Of a stretch of DNA of 64,000 nucleotides, positions 40,223-49,160 are shown one piece after another. The notes under the pieces are model-generated. The model was given only the letters and a program-made list of their open reading frames with translations, did not search any database and was not told where the DNA came from. The stretch lies in assembly GCF_017813235.1 (NCBI RefSeq), contig NZ_JAGISH010000003.1:109571-173570 (forward strand). Reading direction: 5' to 3'. The DNA is from Sagittula salina (GTDB lineage: Bacteria > Pseudomonadota > Alphaproteobacteria > Rhodobacterales > Rhodobacteraceae). A program made the translations under genes and the position numbers. Within the stretch, counting starts at the first letter, position 1, and the number at the start of each line of letters is the position of its first letter.

Positions 40223-40816
40223 TTACCAGCCGCACAAGGCGTTTTCGATCACGCGCATTTCGCCCTGTCCGTTAACCAGCGCAACATCGAAACGCACCTC
40301 GGTCAGACTGCCCTTCGGCTGGGTTCCAAGGTATTCCTCCGCCGCCACCCGCAGCCGGGCGATCTGGCGTGCCGTCAGCCGTTCGAGCGCTCGTTCAAAG
40401 GACCGGCTCTTCTTGACTTCGACAAAGACCAGCCCCTCCCCGTCGCGGAAGATCAGGTCGATCTCCCCGCCCATGCCGCGCCACCGCCGCCGCGCGACGG
40501 GGAAGCCGCGCCGTTCGTAATCCTGCGCGACCCGCAATTCGGCGGAAAGCCCAGCCTCGTAACCCATCCGGCCTTCGTGCTTTCGACGATCCGCCGAAAC
40601 ACGTTTTGCGGGACTCGTCGGGCGGTCATCGGCCACCGGCCGCGAACTGCCATGGACCTGCGCCCCGGCCATGTGGAGGGAAACCTCGGCTACGCGACAC
40701 ACAGGAGGAGACACAGGCGGAGACACAGGCGCGCCGCTCAACGCGGCCAATGCATCTCCGGGCCAATCCCATAGCGACATCTGCCGCCCATCGGTCTTGG
40801 GTCTGCGCCGTGTCAT
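40223..40816 (-). CDS. yraN: YraN/UPF0102-family nuclease-like protein with N-terminal extension
   Basis: A 197-aa protein. The last ~115 residues are a UPF0102 domain of the Holliday-junction-resolvase-like fold with PD-(D/E)xK residues in GGEIDLIFRDG and VFVEVKKS. Relatives are ~120 aa; here ~80 extra N-terminal residues contain VSPPVSPPV, encoded by a short tandem repeat at about 40700-40735. The far start is supported by GGGGAGGGG just upstream, but translation from a later codon is possible. It follows rsmI by 19 bases, the usual neighbour of yraN. Confidence 0.85.
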   Translation of the reverse strand: MTRRRPKTDGRQMSLWDWPGDALAALSGAPVSPPVSPPVCRVAEVSLHMAGAQVHGSSRPVADDRPTSPAKRVSADRRKHEGRMGYEAGLSAELRVAQDYERRGFPVARRRWRGMGGEIDLIFRDGEGLVFVEVKKSRSFERALERLTARQIARLRVAAEEYLGTQPKGSLTEVRFDVALVNGQGEMRVIENALCGW

Positions 40817-40835
40817 CCCGTCCCCTCCCCGAGTG

Positions 40836-41726
40836 TTAGCCGGTCTCCTTCGCCAGACGCATGGCCAACTGGTACACCGGGCGGCGTTTCACGCCATACC
40901 GGGTGGACACATAGTCGGCGGCATCCCGCACCGACATCGTTTTCAGTGCGATGTTCACTTCCTGTTCTAAATCGAATTCCCTAATATTCTCTGAATCGCC
41001 CTTTCCCACCACAACGACGATTTCCCCGCGCGGAGGCGCGCCTTCGTAGTGGGTTGCCAGCGCGCTCAGCGTACCCTCGCGGACTTCCTCGAATTTCTTC
41101 GTCAGTTCGCGGCAAACTGTCGCGGGGCGGTCGCCCAGCCGGTCCGCCGCATCCGCCAGCATCGCCGCAAGCCGTTTGGGGGACTCGTAGAAAACCAGCG
41201 TCGCGGGCACGGCCGCCAGTTCGTCCAGCGCCTTCTTGCGCGCCCCGCCCGCGTTCGGCAGGAACCCGGCAAAGAGGAACCGGTCCGTCGGCTGCCCCGC
41301 CAGCGTCAGCGCCATGATCGCCGCCGAGGCCCCCGGAGCGCTGGTCACCGCCCCGCCCGCCTCGCGAACCGCGCGGCCCAGGTCGAAACCCGGATCCGAA
41401 ACCATCGGCGTCCCCGCTTCCGAGGCGTAGACCACCGATTTGCCCGCTGCGATCTCCTCCACGATGCGCTGCCGCACCCGGTCGCCGCTGTGGTCGTGGT
41501 AGGACCACAGCGGCCGCTCGCCCAGCGCCACGCCGTGGATGTCCATGAGGTGCCGCAGGCTGCGCGTGTCCTCCGCCACCAGCATGTCCGCGCCGCGCAG
41601 CAGGTCCAGGGCACGCAACGTTATATCCCGTGCGTTCCCGATCGGCACCGCCACGAGGTACAGCCCCGCGGGGACCGCGCCCCCCGGTTTCCCCCCGCCA
41701 AAATCCGCCTTCTCGGGAATCGTCAC
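40836..41726 (-). CDS. rsmI: 16S rRNA (cytidine(1402)-2'-O)-methyltransferase
   Basis: A 296-aa tetrapyrrole-methylase-fold enzyme that methylates C1402 of 16S rRNA in the ribosomal P site. Signature stretches: GLYLVAVPIGNARDITLRAL, ADMLVAEDTRSLRHLM, YASEAGTPMVSDPG and FYESPKRLAAML. The start is GTG with only a weak ribosome site. It is divergent from the PBP-activator-like gene, 89 bases away. Confidence 0.96.
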   Translation of the reverse strand: MTIPEKADFGGGKPGGAVPAGLYLVAVPIGNARDITLRALDLLRGADMLVAEDTRSLRHLMDIHGVALGERPLWSYHDHSGDRVRQRIVEEIAAGKSVVYASEAGTPMVSDPGFDLGRAVREAGGAVTSAPGASAAIMALTLAGQPTDRFLFAGFLPNAGGARKKALDELAAVPATLVFYESPKRLAAMLADAADRLGDRPATVCRELTKKFEEVREGTLSALATHYEGAPPRGEIVVVVGKGDSENIREFDLEQEVNIALKTMSVRDAADYVSTRYGVKRRPVYQLAMRLAKETG

Positions 41727-41815
41727 TGGTCCCGCCCCCTATGCCGCTCTATCATTGGATCAAAACCCATGCGGGCCGCTCACCCCGCTATCCGAACGAC
41801 GACGAGGGAGTCTCC

Positions 41816-43003
41816 ATGTTCACCGTTTTGTCCCGCCTCCGCAAGGCGACGCTGGCGCTCGGCGCGCTGACCGCGGTCGGTCTGCTTGCCGCCTGCGACC
41901 CGGTCGCAACCTCCGGCACCGGTTCTGCCGGCACCGGCGGCCCGGCCATCCGCGGCGGCGCGCCCGTTCCGGTCGCCCTGCTGGTGCCGAAGTCCGACAG
42001 CGGCGCAGGCCCCGTGGCTGCCTCGCTGGAAAACGCCGCGCGCCTCGCCATCCGGGAACTCGACGGCGTCGAGATCGACCTGCGCGTCTATGACACCGCC
42101 GGGCAGGCCGGGCAGGCGTCCGTCGTGGCACAGAAGGCCGTCGACGACGGTGCCAAGATCATCCTCGGCCCGCTCTTTTCCGAGGCCGCGAACGCCGCCG
42201 GTGCCGCCGTCGCGGACGAGGGCGTCAACGTGCTGTCCTTCTCCAACACCACCGCCATCGCGGGCGGCAACGTCTTCATCCTCGGGCCGACCTACGCCAC
42301 CACGGCGAACCGCCTGATGGGATACGCCCGCAAGACCGGCAAGACCCGCGCCGTCATCATCTATTCCAACGACGTGCCCGGCCAGTTCGGCAGGGCCGCC
42401 ATCGAGCAGGCCGCCACGGTCAACGGCGTTCAGATCATGTCCTCCGAGCCCTACGAGCTTTCGATCGAAGGGGTGTCCGCCACCGCCCAGCGCGCCGCCG
42501 CCACGGTGACATCGGGGGCCGCCGACACGATCTTCATCACCACGGATGCCACCAATGCCGCCATGCCGATGCTGCTGAACCAGTTGCCTTCCAACGGCGT
42601 GTCGCCGGGACAGGTGCAATTCGTGGGCCTGACCCGCTGGGACGTGCGCCCCGACCTCTTCAACATGCCCGGCGCCCAAGGCGCCTGGTTCGCCCTGCCG
42701 GACAACCAGCGGCAGGAGGCCTTCAACCAGCGTTACAGCGCCGCCTTCGGCGCGGCGCCCCACCCGCTGGCGGGCCTGGCCTATGACGGCATTTCCGCCA
42801 TCGGTCTGCTGGCAAAGCGCGGCAACTCCGACGCATTGACGGGAAAAAGCCTCACCTCTGCTGGATTCACCGGCACCGGCGGTGTATTTCGCCTGCTCAA
42901 GAACGGTACCAACCAGCGCGCGCTGGCGGTTGCCTCCATCCAGAACAATCAGATGGTGATCCTTGACCCTGCCCCCAGCAGCCTCTCCGGAACAGGTTTC
43001 TGA
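41816..43003 (+). CDS. Penicillin-binding-protein activator (LpoA-like) lipoprotein
   Basis: A 395-aa lipoprotein: signal peptide with lipobox LLAAC, then a periplasmic-binding-protein-like domain (PVALLVPKSDSGAGPVAASL, ILGPLFSEAANAAGAAVADE, GLAYDGISAIGLLAKRG). This fold matches the C-terminal half of LpoA, which activates PBP1A, and also branched-chain amino-acid binding proteins; the lipid anchor and the position next to rsmI (as lpoA is in E. coli) favour the LpoA reading. AGGGAG precedes the ATG. Its end overlaps the glnD start. Confidence 0.85.
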   Translation: MFTVLSRLRKATLALGALTAVGLLAACDPVATSGTGSAGTGGPAIRGGAPVPVALLVPKSDSGAGPVAASLENAARLAIRELDGVEIDLRVYDTAGQAGQASVVAQKAVDDGAKIILGPLFSEAANAAGAAVADEGVNVLSFSNTTAIAGGNVFILGPTYATTANRLMGYARKTGKTRAVIIYSNDVPGQFGRAAIEQAATVNGVQIMSSEPYELSIEGVSATAQRAAATVTSGAADTIFITTDATNAAMPMLLNQLPSNGVSPGQVQFVGLTRWDVRPDLFNMPGAQGAWFALPDNQRQEAFNQRYSAAFGAAPHPLAGLAYDGISAIGLLAKRGNSDALTGKSLTSAGFTGTGGVFRLLKNGTNQRALAVASIQNNQMVILDPAPSSLSGTGF

Positions 43004-45764
43004 CGTCACAAGCGAAACGCTGCCGGCGGACCTGATCGCGCCGGCAGCCGACATCTTTGACCTGCCTGCAATCCGCACCGATCTCTTTGCCGCCTGCCCC
43101 CACGGGGCGGCGGAACAGGAGGTGCGCAAGGTCACCGTCGCCCTCCTCAACGAGGCGGCGCAAAATGGGCGCAAGGTCATCCGCGAGGCTTTCGAACGGG
43201 AACCCTTTGGCGCCCGCCGCACCACGCGCTCCTATACCTGGCTGACCGACGGGCTCGTCACGCTCGCCTTCGAGGTCGCCACCCAGATCCTGCACCCGAA
43301 ACACAACCCCACCGATGGCGAACGGCTTGCCGTGCTGGCGGTGGGCGGCTACGGCCGGGGCGAAATGGCGCCCTTCTCCGACGTGGACCTGCTGTTCCTG
43401 ACTCCTTACAAGGTCACCCCCTGGGCCGAGAGCGTCATCGAGTCGATGCTCTACATCCTGTGGGACCTGAAGCTGAAGGTCGGCCATTCTTCCCGCACCG
43501 TGCGCGACTGCGTGCGCCTCGGGGGGGAGGATTTCACCATCCGCACCGCCATGCTGGAAGCCCGCCACCTGATCGGGGAACAGGCCCTGTCCGACCGGCT
43601 GGAGGAACGGCTCTGGGCCGACCTTTTCGAAGGCACCGAACGCCAGTTCGTCGAGGCCAAGCTGGATGAACGCGATGCCCGCCACGACAAGCAGGGCCAG
43701 CGTTACATGGTCGAACCCAACGTCAAGGAGGGCAAGGGCGGGCTGCGCGACCTGCAATCGCTGTTCTGGATCATCAAGTACGTCCACCACTCCGACGACG
43801 TCAGCCTGCTGGTGAAACGCGGCGTCTTCCTGCCCGAGGAATACGAGACCTTCGTGCAGGCCGAACGCTTTCTCTGGGCGGTGCGCTGTCACCTGCACCT
43901 GCTGTCCGGCCGCGCCGTGGAACAGCTGACCTTCGACCTCCAGCCCGAAGTCGCTGCCCGCATGGGTTACAACGACCGTGCCGGGCGGCGCGCGGTGGAA
44001 TGGTTCATGCAGGACTACTTCCGCCACGCCACCGCCGTGGGCGACCTGACCCGGATCCTGCTCACCGCGCTGGAGGCCGACCACGCCAAGGCCCCGCCCC
44101 TTCTGGAACGCATCTTCAAGCGCACGCCCGACACGCCCGACGGCTACACCGTGACCCACGGCCGCCTCGCCATTCTCGACGACGCGGCCTTTCTCAAGGA
44201 CCCGCTGAACCTCCTGCAGATCTACGAGGAAGGGCTGCGCACCGGCCTGCTGATCCACCCCGACGCCATGCGTCTGGTCAAGGCCAACCTGCACCTGATC
44301 GATGACCGGATGCGCAATGACCCACGCGCTCAGAAGCTGTTCCTCGACCTTCTGCTGAACCACGGCAACCCGGAGCGCGCCCTGCGCCGCATGAACGAAC
44401 TCGGCGTTCTGGCCCGCTTCATCCCCGAATTCGCCCCCATCGTGGCGATGATGCAGTTCAACATGTACCACCACTACACGGTGGACGAACACACCATCCA
44501 GTGCCTCTGGCACCTCTCGGAGATCGAGCACGGCCACCTTCAGGAGGAACTCCCTGTCGCCTCCACCATCCTCGACGCGGGCGTGAACCGCCGGGTGCTG
44601 TACGTGGCGCTGCTGCTGCACGACATCGGCAAGGGCCGGGAGGAAGACCACGCCATCCTCGGCGCGCGTATCTCGCGCACCGTGGCGCCGCGGCTCGGCC
44701 TGACAAAGGACGAATGCGAGACCGTCGAATGGCTGGTCCGCTATCACCTGCTGATGTCCGACATGGCGCAGAAGCGCGACATCGCCGACCCGCGCACCGT
44801 GCGCGACTTTGCCAAGGCGGTGAAGACCCGCGAACGGCTCGACCTGCTGACCGTGCTCACGGTCTGCGACATTCGCGGCGTCGGCCCCGGCGTCTGGAAC
44901 AACTGGAAGGCCGCGCTGATCCGCGCCCTCTACCGCCAGACCCGACGCGCGCTCGAGGGCGGGATGGAAGCGCTCAACCGTGAAAATCGCGGCGCTGAGG
45001 CCAAAAAGGCCCTGCGCGAGGCCCTCTCGGACTGGCCGGCGGAGGATATCGCCCGCGAAACCACACGTCATTACGGCCCCTACTGGCAGGGCCTGCACGT
45101 CACCGGCCATGTGATCTTTGCCAACCTCCTGCGCGGCATCGGGCAGGACGAGATCCGCATGGACATCCACCTCGATTCCGACCGGGACGCAACCCGCGTG
45201 GGCTTTGCCTTGCAGGATCACCCCGGCATCTTCTCGCGCCTTACCGGCGCGCTGGCGCTGGTCGGCGCGAACGTGGTCGATGCGCGCACCTTCACCACCC
45301 GCGACGGCTATGCCACGGCCATGTTCTGGATTCAGGATGCCGACGGCGCGCCCTATGACGACGCCCGCATCCCGCGCCTGCGCCAGATGATCCTGAAGAC
45401 GCTGACCGGCGAGGTCATCGCCCGCGATGCGATCCTGCCCAAGGACAAGCTGAAAAAGCGCGAGCGCGCCTTCAAGGTGCCGACCCATGTCACATTCGAC
45501 AACGACGGCTCTGAGATATTCACCATTATCGAGGTCGATACCCGCGACCGCCCCGCGCTGCTTTATGACATCACCCGCACGCTGGCGCATCAGAACATCT
45601 ACATCGCCTCCGCCGTCATCGCGACCTACGGCGAACAGGTGGTGGACACCTTCTATGTGAAGGACATGTTCGGCCTGAAACTGCACAGTCAGGCCAAACG
45701 CGACCTGATCGAAAAGAAGCTGCGTCAGGCGCTGGCGGAAGGCACCGAACGCGCCTACGGGTGA
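42963..45764 (+). CDS. glnD: Bifunctional uridylyltransferase/uridylyl-removing enzyme GlnD
   Basis: A ~933-aa sensor of glutamine that modifies PII proteins. Domains in order: nucleotidyltransferase (GGYGRGEMAPFSDVDLLFL), helical GlnD domain, HD hydrolase (LLLHDIGKGREEDH) and two C-terminal ACT domains (GFALQDHPGIFSRLTGALAL and IIEVDTRDRPALLYDITRTL). The proposed start is TTG, giving MTLPPAASPEQ and overlapping the upstream gene by 41 bases; no ATG or GTG fits before the conserved region. Confidence 0.96.
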   Translation: MTLPPAASPEQVSDVTSETLPADLIAPAADIFDLPAIRTDLFAACPHGAAEQEVRKVTVALLNEAAQNGRKVIREAFEREPFGARRTTRSYTWLTDGLVTLAFEVATQILHPKHNPTDGERLAVLAVGGYGRGEMAPFSDVDLLFLTPYKVTPWAESVIESMLYILWDLKLKVGHSSRTVRDCVRLGGEDFTIRTAMLEARHLIGEQALSDRLEERLWADLFEGTERQFVEAKLDERDARHDKQGQRYMVEPNVKEGKGGLRDLQSLFWIIKYVHHSDDVSLLVKRGVFLPEEYETFVQAERFLWAVRCHLHLLSGRAVEQLTFDLQPEVAARMGYNDRAGRRAVEWFMQDYFRHATAVGDLTRILLTALEADHAKAPPLLERIFKRTPDTPDGYTVTHGRLAILDDAAFLKDPLNLLQIYEEGLRTGLLIHPDAMRLVKANLHLIDDRMRNDPRAQKLFLDLLLNHGNPERALRRMNELGVLARFIPEFAPIVAMMQFNMYHHYTVDEHTIQCLWHLSEIEHGHLQEELPVASTILDAGVNRRVLYVALLLHDIGKGREEDHAILGARISRTVAPRLGLTKDECETVEWLVRYHLLMSDMAQKRDIADPRTVRDFAKAVKTRERLDLLTVLTVCDIRGVGPGVWNNWKAALIRALYRQTRRALEGGMEALNRENRGAEAKKALREALSDWPAEDIARETTRHYGPYWQGLHVTGHVIFANLLRGIGQDEIRMDIHLDSDRDATRVGFALQDHPGIFSRLTGALALVGANVVDARTFTTRDGYATAMFWIQDADGAPYDDARIPRLRQMILKTLTGEVIARDAILPKDKLKKRERAFKVPTHVTFDNDGSEIFTIIEVDTRDRPALLYDITRTLAHQNIYIASAVIATYGEQVVDTFYVKDMFGLKLHSQAKRDLIEKKLRQALAEGTERAYG

Positions 45765-46207
45765 GACGGCAAACCGTCGCCCTGCCGCAGCCATTCGTCC
45801 TCAAGCACCCGGTATTCCGGGCGGCTGCGGTCCAGTTCCAGCCAGTCCAGCGCCGCGATGCGGTCGCGGAAGACCTCCACGTCCCAGACCGCCGTGGACA
45901 ACATCGCCTTGAGCACCTGCACCACCTGAAAGGTCACCGCGTCCGGGGCGTAGATCGCATGTCGGGCCGTGATCCCGCGGTCGGGAAAGTTCTTTCGGAT
46001 ACGCTGCGAAACCTTTTGCATCGCGTCGTGGCGCAGGTCCTCCATCGTGCAATGCGCGAAATCGATCAGCACGTGCTGGTCCGCTCGAAACGCCGGGTCC
46101 AGCCGGTAGGCCATCATTGTGCGGGCCTGATCATCCAGACCCACCGCCCCCCGGTAGGTGGCGATCATCAGGTTGAGCTGCGGCACGATCCGGTAGGCAC
46201 CAGGCAT
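45755..46207 (-). CDS. Conserved hypothetical protein (150 aa)
   Basis: Starts MPGAYRIVPQLNLMIATYRG and contains DPAFRADQHVLIDFAHCTME and KNFPDRGITARHAIYAPDAV. The pattern resembles small STAS/SpoIIAA-like cytoplasmic proteins of unknown role, but I do not assign it firmly. GAAAGGA precedes the ATG; an ATG 23 codons earlier gives a Gly-rich extension that looks non-coding. It converges on glnD with a 10-bp overlap. Confidence 0.65.
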   Translation of the reverse strand: MPGAYRIVPQLNLMIATYRGAVGLDDQARTMMAYRLDPAFRADQHVLIDFAHCTMEDLRHDAMQKVSQRIRKNFPDRGITARHAIYAPDAVTFQVVQVLKAMLSTAVWDVEVFRDRIAALDWLELDRSRPEYRVLEDEWLRQGDGLPSHP

Positions 46208-46313
46208 CGCGATCCTTTCGTCGGCACCGGGGTACGCGCCCGTCCCTCCTCCCGCACCTCCGGTATCCAACTGCACCCGGTCGCGCCCCCCGACGCGTCA
46301 TGTGGGACAGCCA

Positions 46314-47291
46314 TCATACACGAAGAACGATCTTTCCGATATGGGTAGATCCCTCCATCCGTGCATGGGCGGCGGCGGCCTCCTCCAACGGGAATTCGGA
46401 ATCCATCACCGGGGCGATCTTTCCGGCATCCAGCAGCGGCCAGACCTGTTCGCGCAACTGGTCCGCGATGCGCGCCTTGGCCAGCACGCTTTGCGGGCGC
46501 AGGGTGCTGCCGGTGATCGTCAGACGCTTCACCATCACGAGGGCAAAGTTCAGCTCCACCTGCGGTCCCTGAAGAAAGGCGATCTGCACCAGACGCCCGT
46601 CCTCCGCCAACGTCTTCACGTTGCGGGAAATGTAGTCGCCGCCCACCATGTCCAGAATCAGGTTGGCGCCGCCCTCGGCCTTCATCACCTTGACGAAATC
46701 CTCCTCGCGATAGTTGATCGCCCGTTCCGCCCCGAGGTCGAGACAGGCCTGGCACTTCTCCGCGCTGCCTGCCGTGACAAAGACCCGCGCGCCAAAGTGC
46801 TGCGCAAGCTGGATCGCCGTGGTACCGATCCCGCTCGATCCGCCGTGGATCAGGAACCGCTCTCCGGCCTGCAATCCGCCGCGCATGAAAACGTTGGACC
46901 ACACGGTAAAGAAGGTCTCCGGCAGGCAGGCCGCTTCCTTCAGGCCCATGCCCCGCGGCACCGGCAGGCAATGCGCCGCCGGGGTCGCGACGTATTCGGC
47001 GTAGCCGCCACCGGGCAGCAGCGCACACACCTGATCGCCCGCCCTGGGCCAGTCGACGCCCGGGCCAACCGCGACCACCTCGCCCGAGCATTCCAGCCCC
47101 GGCAGGTCCGACGCGCCGGGCGGCGGCGCGTAGCTGCCCGCGCGCTGCAACGCGTCGGGGCGGTTCACGCCTGCATAGGCCACCTTGATGACGACCTGCC
47201 CCGCCTCCGGTTCCGGCACCGGGCGGGTGCAGGGCTTCAGCACCTCCGGCCCTCCGGGCTGGGTAATCTCGATCGCGCGCATCTCGGCCAT
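46314..47291 (-). CDS. NAD(P)H:quinone oxidoreductase, zeta-crystallin type (PIG3-like)
   Basis: A 325-aa medium-chain dehydrogenase/reductase without the structural zinc cysteines. Features: MRAIEITQPGGPEVL start region, GLECSGEVVAVGPGV, and NADPH-binding GGSSGIGTTAIQLAQ. Such enzymes reduce quinones by one or two electrons. GGGAGG at the right distance from ATG 47291 decides the start over an upstream ATG. Confidence 0.93.
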   Translation of the reverse strand: MAEMRAIEITQPGGPEVLKPCTRPVPEPEAGQVVIKVAYAGVNRPDALQRAGSYAPPPGASDLPGLECSGEVVAVGPGVDWPRAGDQVCALLPGGGYAEYVATPAAHCLPVPRGMGLKEAACLPETFFTVWSNVFMRGGLQAGERFLIHGGSSGIGTTAIQLAQHFGARVFVTAGSAEKCQACLDLGAERAINYREEDFVKVMKAEGGANLILDMVGGDYISRNVKTLAEDGRLVQIAFLQGPQVELNFALVMVKRLTITGSTLRPQSVLAKARIADQLREQVWPLLDAGKIAPVMDSEFPLEEAAAAHARMEGSTHIGKIVLRV

Positions 47292-47365
47292 GTTTGCCTC
47301 CCTTTCCTGTCGGGCCAAGCTAGGGCCGGACGGCGCGGCGGGAAAGCCCTGTCTGGGGCCGCGCC

Positions 47366-48043
47366 TCAGGTCCGGGGCGCCGAGCCCCCCGGCAAATCGT
47401 CGCGCCTTTCCGGCGCGCGCACCCGCTCCATCACCTTCATCGGTCCGGCCAGCATCGTCGACAGAAGCCGGTTCTGCCTCACCCCGGCCTTGAACTTTTC
47501 AAATCGCATCACGTCCTCGATCCGGCGGTCAAGAAAGGACCAGGTCGCGTCGTGCCCGGTGGAATCGTCGCCCAGCCAGTACAGCACCACCGAGGAATAG
47601 ACCGCCGACAGCGTCATCCGCTTCGTGTACCAGTTCACGTCGCGCGATGTGTCGCCCAGCGCTGTCCAGATCGCATCCGACGTGCCCCAGATCAGCTTTG
47701 CCCCGTCCCCCGCATACAGCGGCAACGCGAACAGCGCCGTGCCCCGCCGCACCGCCTCCCGGTCGTCTGCCGCCTCGATCCGCGTCCGCACGGCAAAGGC
47801 AACCCGGTCGCGGAACCGCATCTCCGACAGGTCCGCCGCCGCCAGCCGCGTCACCATCTCCGCGTCGCCGCGCCTGTGGTAGGCGGCGGCCAGATCCACC
47901 GCGCCACGCGGGAACAGCGCGCGCGCCACCGTCGGGTCCACCTCCGCGTCCGTCACCGCCGCGCGAAACGTGGTCTCCGACCAACCGTCAAAGGCCACGT
48001 GCGCCAGCGCGGCGTCCAGCAATCGATCTGCGGTATCGGGCAT
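47366..48043 (-). CDS. COQ9-family ubiquinone-biosynthesis protein
   Basis: A 225-aa protein with a TetR-like N-terminal fold (RLLDAALAHVAFDGWSETTF) and the COQ9 C-terminal domain (WYTKRMTLSAVYSSVVLYWL, DDSTGHDATWSFLDRRIEDV). COQ9 binds lipids and helps deliver ubiquinone precursors to the hydroxylases. The protein extends about 25 residues past the core with a charged tail. ACGGAGGA gives a strong ribosome site. It is divergent from rpsU. Confidence 0.92.
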   Translation of the reverse strand: MPDTADRLLDAALAHVAFDGWSETTFRAAVTDAEVDPTVARALFPRGAVDLAAAYHRRGDAEMVTRLAAADLSEMRFRDRVAFAVRTRIEAADDREAVRRGTALFALPLYAGDGAKLIWGTSDAIWTALGDTSRDVNWYTKRMTLSAVYSSVVLYWLGDDSTGHDATWSFLDRRIEDVMRFEKFKAGVRQNRLLSTMLAGPMKVMERVRAPERRDDLPGGSAPRT

Positions 48044-48089
48044 GTCGTCCTCCGTTTCCGGCCCCCTCGGGGCCTTGTCTGTCGTCCAC

Positions 48090-48118
48090 TGGACACATAG
48101 CCCGAACCTTGCTATAGG
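48090..48118 (+). promoter_or_regulatory. Candidate rpsU promoter
   Basis: TGGACA (48090-48095), a 17-base spacer and TATAGG (48113-48118) lie 53 bases upstream of the S21 start. Both boxes are close to the sigma-70 consensus and the spacing is ideal, in keeping with a strongly expressed ribosomal gene. Confidence 0.5.
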
Positions 48119-48170
48119 GCCACTTCCTGCAATGACCGAAACTCAAACCTAGAAAGGTGGTGACAACCAC

Positions 48171-48377
48171 ATGCAGGTCAGTGTTCGCGACAACAATGTC
48201 GATCAGGCGCTCCGTGCCCTGAAGAAAAAGCTGCAGCGCGAAGGCGTTTTCCGCGAAATGAAGCTCAAGCAACATTTCGAGAAGCCGTCCGTCAAGAAAG
48301 CCCGTGAAAAGGCCGAGGCGATTCGCCGCGCCCGCAAGCTGGCTCGTAAAAAGGCTCAGCGCGAAGGGCTGCTTTAA
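48171..48377 (+). CDS. rpsU: 30S ribosomal protein S21
   Basis: A 68-aa basic protein, [20 protein letters not shown] through [20 protein letters not shown], a full-length S21 that binds near the anti-Shine-Dalgarno end of 16S rRNA and aids initiation. The ribosome site AAAGGTGG is itself good. A clear terminator follows, so the gene is monocistronic. Confidence 0.98.
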   Translation: MQVSVRDNNVDQALRALKKKLQREGVFREMKLKQHFEKPSVKKAREKAEAIRRARKLARKKAQREGLL

Positions 48378-48408
48378 GCATCGCTTCAGCTTCCGAACCT
48401 ATACGTTC

Positions 48409-48450
48409 AGACGACCCCCGGGGCAGCCGCCTTCGGGGGTTTGTCGTCTT
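48409..48450 (+). terminator. Rho-independent terminator of rpsU
   Basis: AGACGAC plus CCCCG on the left pairs with CGGGG and GTCGTCT on the right, with a small TTT bulge in the right arm, followed by a short T run. It starts 31 bases after the S21 stop. Confidence 0.8.
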
Positions 48451-48454
48451 TGGG

Positions 48455-48492
48455 GGCCGTCGGGCAGCCTCTTTGGAGGCCGTCGGGCAGCC
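48455..48492 (+). repeat. Short direct repeat after rpsU terminator
   Basis: GGCCGTCGGGCAGCC occurs exactly twice (48455-48469 and 48478-48492) with an eight-base spacer. No function recognised. Confidence 0.7.
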
Positions 48493-48555
48493 CCTGAAAC
48501 CCACGCTCCCCTGAACATCTGAAAAAGGGCGGGGCCATCAACCCCGCCCCCGCCG

Positions 48556-49044
48556 TCATGCCAGTTCCAGCATCGCCTCACCGCAGGAGGTGGTGCAGAC
48601 GCCGGGGCTTTCCTCTGCCGCCAGCGCTGTCACCGTGCCGTCCTCGACGATCATGGCGTAGCGCTTGGATCGTCCGATCAGGCCCGCCGGCGGGGCGGAA
48701 AACTCCATCCCCATCGCCTTGGTGAACACGCCCTCCGGGTCGGCCAGGAAACCGATCCCCGCCTTGTCCGCGCCGGTATGGCGCGACCACGCGTCCATCA
48801 CGAAAGGATCGTTGACCGAAACACAGAGGATCTCGTCGACGCCCTTCTCGGCAAAGGCATCCTTCGTCTGGATGAACGACGGCACATGCGCGTTCGTGCA
48901 GGTCCCCGTGTAGGCGCCCGGCAGCGCAAAGATCACCAGCTTGCGCCCTTTCGCCAGATCGCCGGTCTCCACCCCTTCGGGCCCGTTTTCGCCGATCCGC
49001 AACAGCGTTGCCTCCGGCAGCCTGTCACCCTTTGAAATCGCCAT
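48556..49044 (-). CDS. Peroxiredoxin, Prx5 type
   Basis: A 162-aa thiol peroxidase. The peroxidatic Cys49 lies in GAYTGTCTNAHVPSF, the Prx5/atypical variant of the PxxxTxxC motif; a possible resolving cysteine is in the C-terminal GVCTTSCGEAML. It reduces peroxides with thioredoxin or glutathione. AAGGAGG before MAISKGDRLP fixes the start, removing ~50 residues of an upstream open frame. Divergent from the flavoprotein gene. Confidence 0.94.
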   Translation of the reverse strand: MAISKGDRLPEATLLRIGENGPEGVETGDLAKGRKLVIFALPGAYTGTCTNAHVPSFIQTKDAFAEKGVDEILCVSVNDPFVMDAWSRHTGADKAGIGFLADPEGVFTKAMGMEFSAPPAGLIGRSKRYAMIVEDGTVTALAAEESPGVCTTSCGEAMLELA

Positions 49045-49160
49045 TTGCGCGTCCCTCCTTGGAATTGCGTTTCCCGTGCCCGCTACATAGTGTGCCCCGC
49101 AGTGATAAACAGGCCGCACGCCCACGCGGGTCAGCGCCAACAGGATCAGGGAGAGGGCCA

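Noticed and set aside
40700..40735. Short tandem repeat considered as a CRISPR-like array
   Set aside because: Two near-identical ~12-base units without spacers, inside the YraN reading frame.
42897..45794. 965-codon open frame on the minus strand opposite glnD
   Set aside because: GC-rich third positions keep antisense frames open; the plus-strand GlnD domains are unmistakable and the antisense product is His/Gln/Gly-rich without motifs.
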